A program made the translations under genes and the position numbers. The notes below the pieces were generated by a model. It was not told the origin of the DNA. It saw only the letters and a list, made by a program, of their open reading frames with translations, and made no database searches. 64,000 nt of DNA from CAYJRR01 sp964372275 [NCBI: uncultured bacterium] (GTDB taxonomy: Bacteria; CAYJRR01), in contig CAYJRR010000003.1 of the NCBI GenBank assembly GCA_964372275.1, positions 26,503 through 90,502 on the forward strand, read 5' to 3'. How positions within the stretch are numbered: position 1 is the first letter of the stretch; every line of letters starts with the position of its first letter. Positions 50,677-57,253 of this stretch are shown in pieces.

Positions 50677-51417
50677 TTGTCCTTTCCGCAACGAGGAGCT
50701 GGTGACCGCGGGGCCGCGAGCGGCCCCGGCAACCTGAAGATCAACTATCGCATCCGCGCCAAGCAGGTGCGCGTGATCGACCCCGAGGGGCAGCAGCTCG
50801 GGGTGCTGGCGCTTCCCGACGCGATCCGCAAGGCGGAGGAGGCGGGTCTCGACCTGGTCGAGATCTCGCCGATGTCGACACCGCCGGTCTGCCGCATCAT
50901 GGACTACGGGAAGTTCAAGTACGACACCAAGAAGCGGGCGCAGGAGTCGCGCCGGCACCAGACGGTGGTGGAGATCAAGGAAGTGAAGATGCGTCCGAAG
51001 ACGGACGAACACGACCTCGATTTCAAGATCAAGCACATCCAGCGCTTCCTCGAGGAAGGGAACAAGGTCAAGGTGACGGTCATGTTCCGCGGGCGCGAGA
51101 TCACGCACGCGGAGATCGGCCGCGACCTGTTGCGGGACGTGGCGGAGAAGGTGAAGGCCCAGGGGCAGATCGAGGTCGTACCCAAGATCGAGGGGAAGAG
51201 CATGTTCATGATCCTCTCGGCCGCGCGGAAGGGTGGCGGCGCCCCGCGCCCGCAGCCGTCGGCCGCGTCGTCCGCGTCGCCCGCCGGAGCGGCGCCGGCG
51301 ACCGCGCCGAGGCCTGCACCGGCCGCCGTCGCGGCGCGTCCGGCCGGTCCGGAGATCGAAGTCAAGCGACGTCCCCCGGCCGCGGGGATCGATTCCAGAG
51401 AGCAGAAGGGAACCTGA
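50677..51417 (+). CDS. infC: Translation initiation factor IF-3 with Ala/Pro-rich tail
   Basis: 246 residues from TTG 50677, with GAGGAG 6 bases ahead. The IF3 core spans about 17-185 (INYRIRAKQVRVIDPEG, KIKHIQRFLEEGNKVKVTVMFRG, EGKSMFMIL). A roughly 60-residue Ala/Pro-rich extension follows. Myxococcus Dsg is an IF3 with a similar extra tail that is needed for development; the same use here is inference. Non-AUG start codons are usual for infC and allow IF3 autoregulation. The TTG here is consistent with that. Confidence 0.95.
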   Translation: MSFPQRGAGDRGAASGPGNLKINYRIRAKQVRVIDPEGQQLGVLALPDAIRKAEEAGLDLVEISPMSTPPVCRIMDYGKFKYDTKKRAQESRRHQTVVEIKEVKMRPKTDEHDLDFKIKHIQRFLEEGNKVKVTVMFRGREITHAEIGRDLLRDVAEKVKAQGQIEVVPKIEGKSMFMILSAARKGGGAPRPQPSAASSASPAGAAPATAPRPAPAAVAARPAGPEIEVKRRPPAAGIDSREQKGT

Positions 51418-51419
51418 CG

Positions 51420-51614
51420 ATGCCGAAGATCAAGTCGAAGCGGGGCGCGATGAAGCGCTTCAAGGTGACCGCCGGTGGCAAGGTCCGCCATGCCAAGGCG
51501 TTCAAGAACCACATCCTCACGAACAAGGGGCGCAAGCGGAAGCGCCATCTGAAGGCCCTCGGGATCATGAACACCACCGACGGCCGCAAGGCGAAGAAGC
51601 TGCTGTCCACCTAA
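51420..51614 (+). CDS. rpmI: 50S ribosomal protein L35
   Basis: 64 residues, basic throughout: MPKIKSKRGAMKRFKVTAGG, ending GRKAKKLLST. Standard L35 length and blocks (KRHLKALGIMNTTD). The start ATG 51420 is 2 bases after the infC stop. It lies between infC and rplT as in most bacteria. Confidence 0.97.
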   Translation: MPKIKSKRGAMKRFKVTAGGKVRHAKAFKNHILTNKGRKRKRHLKALGIMNTTDGRKAKKLLST

Positions 51615-51623
51615 CGTTTCCGT

Positions 51624-51646
51624 CCCCGGCGCCACGCGCGCCGGGG
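51624..51646 (+). other. Intercistronic hairpin between rpmI and rplT
   Basis: A perfect 9-bp stem CCCCGGCGC (51624-51632)/GCGCCGGGG (51638-51646) with loop CACGC and no T-run. In E. coli rpmI-rplT expression is controlled by L20 binding to structured mRNA; this could be a related structure or an mRNA stabiliser. Confidence 0.45.
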
Positions 51647-51668
51647 CGCTGTTGGAAGGAATGAACCG

Positions 51669-52040
51669 ATGCCACGCGTAAAGAGAGCCGTCATCTCCCG
51701 GCGGCGGAAGAAGAAGATCTTCCAGAAGACGAAGGGTTTCTACTCGGGGCGCCGCCGCCTGCTGCGGTCGGCGCTGGAGACGCTGCAGCGCGGAGGGGCG
51801 TTCGCCCACCGCGACCGCCGCGTGAAGAAGCGCGAATACCGCGCGCTGTTCGTGCAGCGCTTGAACGCCGGAGCGCGCGAGAACGGGCTGTCCTACAGCC
51901 GTCTCATCGCGGGGCTCAAGAAGGCGGGGATCGAGATCAACCGGAAGATGCTCTCCGAGCTCGCGATCCACGACGCCCCGGCGTTCGCGAAGGTGGTCGA
52001 GGCGGCCAAGGCGGCGCTGGGAGCCGCGAAAGCGGCGTAG
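51669..52040 (+). CDS. rplT: 50S ribosomal protein L20
   Basis: 123 residues with the long basic N-terminal helix (KRAVISRRRKKKIFQKTKGF, GRRRLLRSALE) and the globular RNA-binding domain (NAGARENGLSYSRLIAGLKKA). It binds 23S rRNA and is an early assembly protein. It is preceded by an intercistronic hairpin. It sits in the standard infC-rpmI-rplT order. Confidence 0.97.
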   Translation: MPRVKRAVISRRRKKKIFQKTKGFYSGRRRLLRSALETLQRGGAFAHRDRRVKKREYRALFVQRLNAGARENGLSYSRLIAGLKKAGIEINRKMLSELAIHDAPAFAKVVEAAKAALGAAKAA

Positions 52041-52059
52041 CCGACCCGCTCCGAGGCGA

Positions 52060-53136
52060 GTGCTCGACCGAATCGAACAGCTGGAGCGCGATGCCCTGGC
52101 GGCGCTCGACCGCGCGGCCGACCTGCGCGCGGTCGAAGAGGTGCGATCGACGTTCCTCGGCCGGCTGGACGGCGCGCTCACCGTCCTCCTGCGTGGACTG
52201 CGCGATCTTCCCGCGGAGCAGCGCCCGGCCGTCGGCGCGCGCGCCAACCGGGCCAAGGTCGCAATCGAGGCCCGGATCGAGGCGGCGATGGTCCGCCTCG
52301 GCGGCGCGGAGCGGGAGCGGAGACGGGCCGAATCGGCCGTCGACGTGACGCTGCCGGCGCGGACCGTTCCGCGCGGGCAGGTCCATCCGATCACGCGCGT
52401 CTGTGAGGAGATCGTCGACGTCTTCCAGCGCATGGGATTCGGCGTGGAGCGGGGACCGGAGGTCGAAAGCGACTTCCACAACTTCGCCGCGCTCAACTTC
52501 CCCGCCGACCACCCCGCGCGCGACATGCAGGACACCCTCTTCGTGCGGGGCGTGGGCTCCGGAGGCGCGGCCTCCGTCGACGGGCCGCGGGGCGGGCCGA
52601 TGCTTCTCCGCACGCACACCTCTCCGGTGCAGATCCGCACCATGCTGCGGAGGAAGCCGCCGATCCGCGTGATCGTGCCCGGCGCGGTCTACCGGCACGA
52701 CTCGGACCAGACGCACTCGCCGATGTTCCACCAGGTCGAGGGACTGCTCGTCGACGAGGGGATCTCGATGGCCGACCTGCGCGGCGTGCTGGGGGAGTTC
52801 GCGCGCGCGATGTTCGGCGCCAAGGCCGGAGTTCGCCTCCGGCCCAGCTTCTTCCCGTTCGTCGAGCCGGGGTGCGAGGTCGACGTCTCCTGCTTCCTCT
52901 GCGGGCCTTCGACGCGGTCCGCCTGCCGCGTCTGCAAGGGCACCGGCTGGGTCGAAATCCTGGGGGCGGGGATGGTCCATCCCGAGGTCTTCCGCGCCGT
53001 CGGCTACGACCCGGAGACGACGCAGGGGTTCGCCTTCGGGCTGGGGATCGAGCGGGTGGCGATGCTGCGCTACCGGATCCCCGACATCCGCCTCTTCTAC
53101 GACAGCGACCTCCGCTTCCTCCGACAGTTCGCGTGA
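52060..53136 (+). CDS. pheS: Phenylalanyl-tRNA synthetase alpha subunit
   Basis: 358 residues from GTG 52060 (GAGGCGAG ahead). A helical coiled-coil N-terminal domain (about 1-90) leads to the class II core with motif 1 HPITRVCEEIVDVFQRMGF, motif 2 region VYRHDSDQTHSPMFHQVEGL, and motif 3 GLGIERVAMLRY. It forms an alpha2-beta2 enzyme with PheT and charges tRNA-Phe. CFLCGPSTRSACRVC near 283-297 is a Cys cluster typical of bacterial PheS variants. pheT starts 13 bases after its stop. Confidence 0.97.
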   Translation: MLDRIEQLERDALAALDRAADLRAVEEVRSTFLGRLDGALTVLLRGLRDLPAEQRPAVGARANRAKVAIEARIEAAMVRLGGAERERRRAESAVDVTLPARTVPRGQVHPITRVCEEIVDVFQRMGFGVERGPEVESDFHNFAALNFPADHPARDMQDTLFVRGVGSGGAASVDGPRGGPMLLRTHTSPVQIRTMLRRKPPIRVIVPGAVYRHDSDQTHSPMFHQVEGLLVDEGISMADLRGVLGEFARAMFGAKAGVRLRPSFFPFVEPGCEVDVSCFLCGPSTRSACRVCKGTGWVEILGAGMVHPEVFRAVGYDPETTQGFAFGLGIERVAMLRYRIPDIRLFYDSDLRFLRQFA

Positions 53137-53149
53137 ACGAGCCGATCCG

Positions 53150-55582
53150 ATGCGCGTCACCTACCGCTGGCTGAAGGAGTTCCTCCCCGATCTGTCCGCG
53201 TCGGCGGAAGAGGTCGCGGCCGCGTTGACCTCGGCCGGCCTGGAGGTCGAGTCGGTCGAGTCTCTCGCCGCGGGCTTCGAGAAGGTGGTCGTCGGCCGGC
53301 TGCTCGAGGTCAGGCGGCATCCGAACGCCGACCGGCTGACGGTCTGCGACGTGACGCTATCGCCCGACGCGCGATCCGTCCGGCAGATCGTCTGCGGCGC
53401 GAACAACCACAAGGCCGGCGACAAGGTCGCGGTGGCGCTGCCCGGGGCGACGCTGCCCAACGGGACGGCGATCCAGAAAGGGAAGATCCGCGGCGAGGTC
53501 TCGGACGGGATGCTCTGTTCGGAGACGGAGCTGCGCCTCCGGGAGTCGTCGGCCGGGATCTGGATCCTGCCGCCGGATACCGTCGAGGGACGGCCGGTGG
53601 CGGAGGCGATGAACCTCGCCGACTGGGCGTTCGAGGTCGCCGTGACTCCGAACCGGGGGGACTGCCTCTCGGTGATCGGCCTGGCGCGCGAAGCGGGCGC
53701 GGCGCTCGAGGTCCCGTTCCGGGTGCCGCGCGTCGACGTGCCGGTGGCGCCCGCCGCCGCGTCGTCGGCGGTGAAGCTGTTCGTCGACGATCCGGCCGGT
53801 TGTCCGCGCTACGTGGCGCGCGTGATCGAAGGGGTGACGATCGGTCCCTCCCCGGCGTGGATGGTGCGCCGGCTGGAGGCGTGCGGCGTCCGCGCCATCA
53901 ACGCGGTCGTCGACGTCACCAACTACGTGATGCTCGAGACCGGCCAGCCGCTGCACGCCTTCGACGCCGAGCGGATCCGCGGGGGGGAGATCGTGGTGCG
54001 CGCCGCGCGCCCCGGCGAATCGATGAAAACGCTCGACGGCGTCGAGCGGGCGCTCGTCGCCGACGACCTGGTGATCGCCGATGGCGCGGGGGCGGTGGCG
54101 ATCGCCGGGGTGATGGGGGGCGAGGGGTCCGGGGTCCGCGAGACGACGACGACGATCGTCCTGGAGGCGGCGCACTTCGATCCCGCGCGGGTGCGGCGCA
54201 CGGCGCGGCGGCTGGGGCTGCACACCGACGCCTCGCACCGGTTCGAACGCGACGTCGATCCCTCCGGGGTCGATCGCGCGAGCAGCGATGCCGCGCGCCG
54301 GATCGCCGAGCTCACCGGCGGACGCGTGCTGGCGGGATCGGTGGAACGGTCGGCCGGCGCGTTCGAGCCGCGGGAGGTGGCCTTGACCGCGGCGCGCGTC
54401 CGTTCGCTCCTCGGGATCGAGATCGAGGAGCGCGAGATCGTCGACCTCTTGGCGCCGCTCCAGCTCCACGCGCGGCCGGACGGACCGGGCCGGCTGGCGG
54501 TCACCGTGCCGCGGTTTCGGGCCGACCTCAAGATCGAAGCCGACCTGGTGGAGGAGGTGGCGCGGAGACGGGGCTACGAACGGATCCCGGAGCGGCGACC
54601 GCTGGCGCGGATGACGGCGGAGGGGCACAGCTCCGACCTGGAGCGGGTGCGCGCGGCGCGCGCGCTGCTCGTCGGCCTCGGATTCTCGGAGGCGATCCAC
54701 CTGCCGTTCGCCCCCGAGGACGAAGCGGCGCGCTTCAAGCTGCCGCCCGAGGATCCGCGGGCGCAGACCGTTCCGCTGGCCAATCCGCTGGCGGCCGATC
54801 AGGCGGTGCTGCGCGCGACGCTCGTGCCCGGTCTGCTTCGGGCGCTGGCGCGAAACCGCGCGCTGCGGACGTTTGACGTGCGGCTGTTCGAGCTGCGGCC
54901 GGCGTTCCGGTGGCAGGGGGCCGGGCGGCTGCCGGATGAGACGCGGCGCCTTTCGGCGATCCTCTCGGGCCGGCGTCATCCACCGCATTGGGGCCAGCCC
55001 TCGCTCGACGTCGACCTGTTCGACGCCAAGGCGGTCGCGGAGACGGCGGTGGCCGCGCTCACGCGGCGCGCCGCCGCCTTCGTACCGTCGACCGAGCCGT
55101 TCCTGATCGCCGGTGCGCAGGCCCACGTCGACGTGGCGGGCCGCACCGTCGGGTTCGTCGGGGAGCTCGACCCGGAGGTCCTCGCCGCCTTTGGCCTTCC
55201 CGCGGGGACCGGCGCGATCGCACGCGCCTTTGCCGTCGAGCTCGACTTCGACGCACTGGTCGCCCTCGGGTGTCCGACGCCGACCTACGAGGAACTGCCG
55301 CGCCATCCGTCGGTGGAACGGGATCTGGCGCTGCTCGTCGACGACGGCGTCTCCGCCGGAAGCCTGCTGTCCGCCATTCGTGCGTACCAGAAGAAGGGCC
55401 TGGAGGCGGTGGAGGTCGTCGACCTCTATCGCGGCGATCGGCTTCCCGCGGGGAAGAAGAGCCTCGCGCTACGAATGACCTGGCGCGCCGCCGACCGGAC
55501 GCTGACCGACGACGAGGTCAACGCGCTTCACGAGAAGGTCGTCGTTCAGCTGGTTTCGACGTTCAAGGCCGAGCGGCGATGA
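53150..55582 (+). CDS. pheT: Phenylalanyl-tRNA synthetase beta subunit
   Basis: 810 residues from ATG 53150. In order: the tRNA-binding OB domain (about 40-150; RHPNADRLTVCDV), B3/B4 editing region (NRGDCLSVIGLAREAGA, VTNYVMLETGQPLHAFD), B5 domain (RVRSLLGIEIEE), core pseudo-synthetase region, and C-terminal anticodon-binding domain (ELPRHPSVERDLALLVDDGV). Full length and intact. It is the last synthetase gene of the operon. A gap of 225 bases, with a 16-base palindrome GCGCCCGCGCGGGCGC (55653-55668), separates it from ihfA. Confidence 0.97.
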   Translation: MRVTYRWLKEFLPDLSASAEEVAAALTSAGLEVESVESLAAGFEKVVVGRLLEVRRHPNADRLTVCDVTLSPDARSVRQIVCGANNHKAGDKVAVALPGATLPNGTAIQKGKIRGEVSDGMLCSETELRLRESSAGIWILPPDTVEGRPVAEAMNLADWAFEVAVTPNRGDCLSVIGLAREAGAALEVPFRVPRVDVPVAPAAASSAVKLFVDDPAGCPRYVARVIEGVTIGPSPAWMVRRLEACGVRAINAVVDVTNYVMLETGQPLHAFDAERIRGGEIVVRAARPGESMKTLDGVERALVADDLVIADGAGAVAIAGVMGGEGSGVRETTTTIVLEAAHFDPARVRRTARRLGLHTDASHRFERDVDPSGVDRASSDAARRIAELTGGRVLAGSVERSAGAFEPREVALTAARVRSLLGIEIEEREIVDLLAPLQLHARPDGPGRLAVTVPRFRADLKIEADLVEEVARRRGYERIPERRPLARMTAEGHSSDLERVRAARALLVGLGFSEAIHLPFAPEDEAARFKLPPEDPRAQTVPLANPLAADQAVLRATLVPGLLRALARNRALRTFDVRLFELRPAFRWQGAGRLPDETRRLSAILSGRRHPPHWGQPSLDVDLFDAKAVAETAVAALTRRAAAFVPSTEPFLIAGAQAHVDVAGRTVGFVGELDPEVLAAFGLPAGTGAIARAFAVELDFDALVALGCPTPTYEELPRHPSVERDLALLVDDGVSAGSLLSAIRAYQKKGLEAVEVVDLYRGDRLPAGKKSLALRMTWRAADRTLTDDEVNALHEKVVVQLVSTFKAERR

Positions 55583-55807
55583 GGTCGTGTCGGTAGGCGC
55601 GGGCGCCGCGTCGCCGCCCCGTCGAATCGACGTGCCGCGGCAGGCCCAACGAGCGCCCGCGCGGGCGCGCCGGAGGCGATCCCGCGGCCCTTCCCTCGAC
55701 GAGGAGGCGCCGATCCCCTCCCCAGGCGTGGTAGTTGCTGAATTTGTTTGCTTATTTGACGTTTTGGGGGCACAAAGAGGGGTATGGATCCCAAGGAGGG
55801 CGGTTCG

Positions 55808-56116
55808 ATGACGAAGGCGGACATCGTCGAGAACGTCTATGAAAAAGTTGGGTTCTCCAAGAAGGAGTCCGCCGAGATCGTGGAGATGGTGTTCGACACC
55901 ATCAAAGAGACGCTCGAGCACGCCGAAAAGATCAAGATCTCGGGCTTCGGTAACTTTGTGATCCGAAGCAAGAAACCCCGCGTCGGTCGCAATCCGCAGA
56001 CCGGCGAGGAGATCGAGATCTCGGCGCGGAAGGTGCTGACCTTCAAGCCGAGCCAAGTCCTCAAGAACGCGCTGAATGCCGCCATCGCCGCCGAGTCGGC
56101 GAAGGCCGGATCGTGA
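55808..56116 (+). CDS. ihfA: Integration host factor alpha subunit
   Basis: 102 residues from ATG 55808, chosen because AAGGAGG lies 8 bases ahead; an upstream in-frame ATG at 55784 has no such site. HU/IHF fold: MTKADIVENVYEKVGFSKKE, then the conserved GFGNFVIRSKKPRVGRNPQTG arm. It bends DNA. In deltaproteobacteria an ihfA-like gene commonly follows pheT. The MerR gene overlaps its stop by 4 bases (GTGA). The leader before it (55730-55780) is AT-rich, so it may have its own promoter. Confidence 0.95.
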   Translation: MTKADIVENVYEKVGFSKKESAEIVEMVFDTIKETLEHAEKIKISGFGNFVIRSKKPRVGRNPQTGEEIEISARKVLTFKPSQVLKNALNAAIAAESAKAGS

Positions 56117-56466
56117 TTCTCCCCGAGAAGATCTACTTCAAGATCGGTGAAGTGGCCCGTCTGACCGGTTTGAAGGCCTACGTCCTCCGCTACTGGGAGA
56201 CGGAGTTCAAGGCGATCCAGCCGGTCAAGTCCCGGTCGGGCCAGCGTCTCTACCGCAAGCGCGACGTCGAGCTGATCGTCGCGATCCGCGAGCTGCTCTA
56301 CGAAAGGCGCTACACGATCGAAGGGGCGCGGAAGAAGATCCGCGAGATATCGGGGGACGGGGAGCTGGCGCTGATCGAGGGGACCACGCCCGCGCCGGTG
56401 GCGCTCCAGCGGATCCGCGACATCGCCCACGACATCCTCTCCCTGGCCTCACGTCCGGTGGCCTGA
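56113..56466 (+). CDS. MerR-family transcriptional regulator
   Basis: 117 residues from GTG 56113. It has an N-terminal MerR winged helix (YFKIGEVARLTGLKAYVLRYWETEF, SRSGQRLYRKRDVELI) and a short dimerisation helix (REISGDGELALIEG). There is no C-terminal effector-binding domain with metal-binding Cys. Its position right behind ihfA, also seen in other deltaproteobacteria, makes it part of the same operon. Its targets are unknown. Confidence 0.93.
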   Translation: MILPEKIYFKIGEVARLTGLKAYVLRYWETEFKAIQPVKSRSGQRLYRKRDVELIVAIRELLYERRYTIEGARKKIREISGDGELALIEGTTPAPVALQRIRDIAHDILSLASRPVA

Positions 56467-56478
56467 CCACCACCGTCG

Positions 56479-56507
56479 TTGCGCGGACGATGCGTCTGGT
56501 CTATGGT
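56479..56507 (+). promoter_or_regulatory. Promoter of tRNA-Pro
   Basis: TTGCGC (56479-56484), 17 bases and TATGGT (56502-56507) lie 12 bases before the tRNA start, in the usual place for a tRNA promoter. Confidence 0.55.
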
Positions 56508-56519
56508 GCCGCGTCGTTT

Positions 56520-56596
56520 CGGCGCGTAGCGCAGCCTGGTAGCGCACTTGCTTGGGGTGCAAGGGGCCGTGGGTTCAAATCCCGCCGCGCCGACCA
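56520..56596 (+). tRNA. tRNA-Pro(GGG)
   Basis: Acceptor CGGCGCG (56520-56526) pairs with CGCGCCG (56586-56592). The D arm includes GTAGCGCAGCCTGGTAGCGC. The anticodon stem CTTGC/GCAAG encloses TTGGGGT, giving anticodon GGG. The T arm has GGGTTCAAATCCC. The discriminator is A and CCA is encoded (56594-56596). The first GC double-hairpin repeat of a cluster starts 3 bases behind it and could terminate the transcript. Confidence 0.97.
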
Positions 56597-56599
56597 AAT

Positions 56600-56632
56600 C
56601 GCCCTTCGGGCTTCCCTCGGGGCCTCCCCGAG
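56600..56632. repeat. GC double-hairpin element behind tRNA-Pro
   Basis: GCCC ttc GGGC and TCGGGG cct CCCCGA, almost identical to the pair at 57181 and 57219, with one extra C. It is well placed to end tRNA-Pro transcription. Confidence 0.75.
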
Positions 56633-56638
56633 CGTCTG

Positions 56639-57034
56639 TCAGACGACGAGCTTGACCGTCGGAGCCGCCGGCGGCGGTTCGTCGCGCACCGAACGATACG
56701 CCTCGTCACGCGTCCGATGCTTCGCGAAGCGATCGGCCGCGCGCCGTCCGCTCGCGGCGTCGCGCTCCGCCGGCGAACGTTCCGCGGGCAGCACGACGGC
56801 CGTGGCGAGGGGCGGGCCGACCTCGGCCGTCTCGTCCGGCGTGTTCTCCACGTCGGCGGCCGGTGCGAGTGCGGGCGGGGGGGCGACGGTGAGCGCTCGA
56901 GAGGGGTCCGGGGAGTTCCCCGGGGAAGCGCGAAGGGCGGATCGGTCGGCCCGGCGGATCGTCTCCACCTCGTCGGACGGATCGAAGGTCCAAACGGTGA
57001 AGGTGGGTTGCGTCGTTTCGGCCGATGCGCTCAC
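56639..57034 (-). CDS. Possible small low-complexity protein; weak call
   Basis: Up to 131 residues from GTG 57034 to the stop at 56639-56641. It is Ala/Pro/Glu-rich without a hydrophobic segment. Part of it (about residues 33-43, ALRASPGNSPD) is a direct translation of a GC double-hairpin repeat (56906-56939), which argues against a real gene. No ribosome site is seen. It is recorded because the frame is open and downstream of the sigma54 activator on the same strand. The region may be non-coding. Confidence 0.3.
   Translation of the reverse strand: MSASAETTQPTFTVWTFDPSDEVETIRRADRSALRASPGNSPDPSRALTVAPPPALAPAADVENTPDETAEVGPPLATAVVLPAERSPAERDAASGRRAADRFAKHRTRDEAYRSVRDEPPPAAPTVKLVV
56906..56939. 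repeat. GC double-hairpin element, variant form
   Basis: CCGGGGA gt TCCCCGG followed by a weaker GCG...CGC and GGGCG end. On the minus strand it matches the copy at 26369-26403 more closely than its neighbours, so there are two subtypes. Confidence 0.6.
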
Positions 57035-57180
57035 GGGGGGAAGGGGTTGAGCAACCTCCGAGCCAACCCGGAGCCGTCCGAAGTGCCCATGACGTCGAGA
57101 GATTCGCGGCACGGGGCCCGGCCGGCCTGACGACCGGAGCTCCCGGCGAGGGACAGCCACTCCCCACCGACGGACCGGTC

Positions 57181-57213
57181 CGCCCTTCGGGCTTCCTCGG
57201 GGCCTCCCCGAAC
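57181..57213. repeat. GC double-hairpin element, tandem unit 1
   Basis: GCCC ttc GGGC then TCGGGG cct CCCCGA, with AAC at the end. The 33 bases are identical to unit 2 at 57219-57251. The period is 38 bases. Confidence 0.92.
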
Positions 57214-57218
57214 CGGTT

Positions 57219-57251
57219 CGCCCTTCGGGCTTCCTCGGGGCCTCCCCGAAC
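57219..57251. repeat. GC double-hairpin element, tandem unit 2
   Basis: This 33-base unit is identical to 57181-57213. The minus-strand stop codon of the sigma54 activator starts 3 bases downstream in the plus direction. Confidence 0.92.
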
Positions 57252-57253
57252 CC

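Larger units (their letters stand above)
57035..57253. other. Intergenic DNA with tandem GC double-hairpin repeats
   Basis: I see no ribosome site or convincing coding frame between 57035 and the end of the sigma54 activator gene. It holds the tandem 33-base repeat pair at 57181-57213 and 57219-57251, which ends 2 bases before that gene's stop codon. Confidence 0.7.

Noticed and set aside
52882-52950. Cys cluster in PheS as a sign of a zinc-finger fusion
   Set aside because: The CFLC...CRVC cluster lies within the normal length and motif order of bacterial PheS; many have such residues.
55587-55811. 74-codon open frame between pheT and ihfA
   Set aside because: Pro/Arg-rich composition, no ribosome site, and it overlaps the ihfA leader; looks like non-coding GC-rich DNA.
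57181-57251. CRISPR-like spacing of 33-base units
   Set aside because: Only two adjacent units with a 5-base gap exist, the other copies are scattered, and no cas genes are visible.
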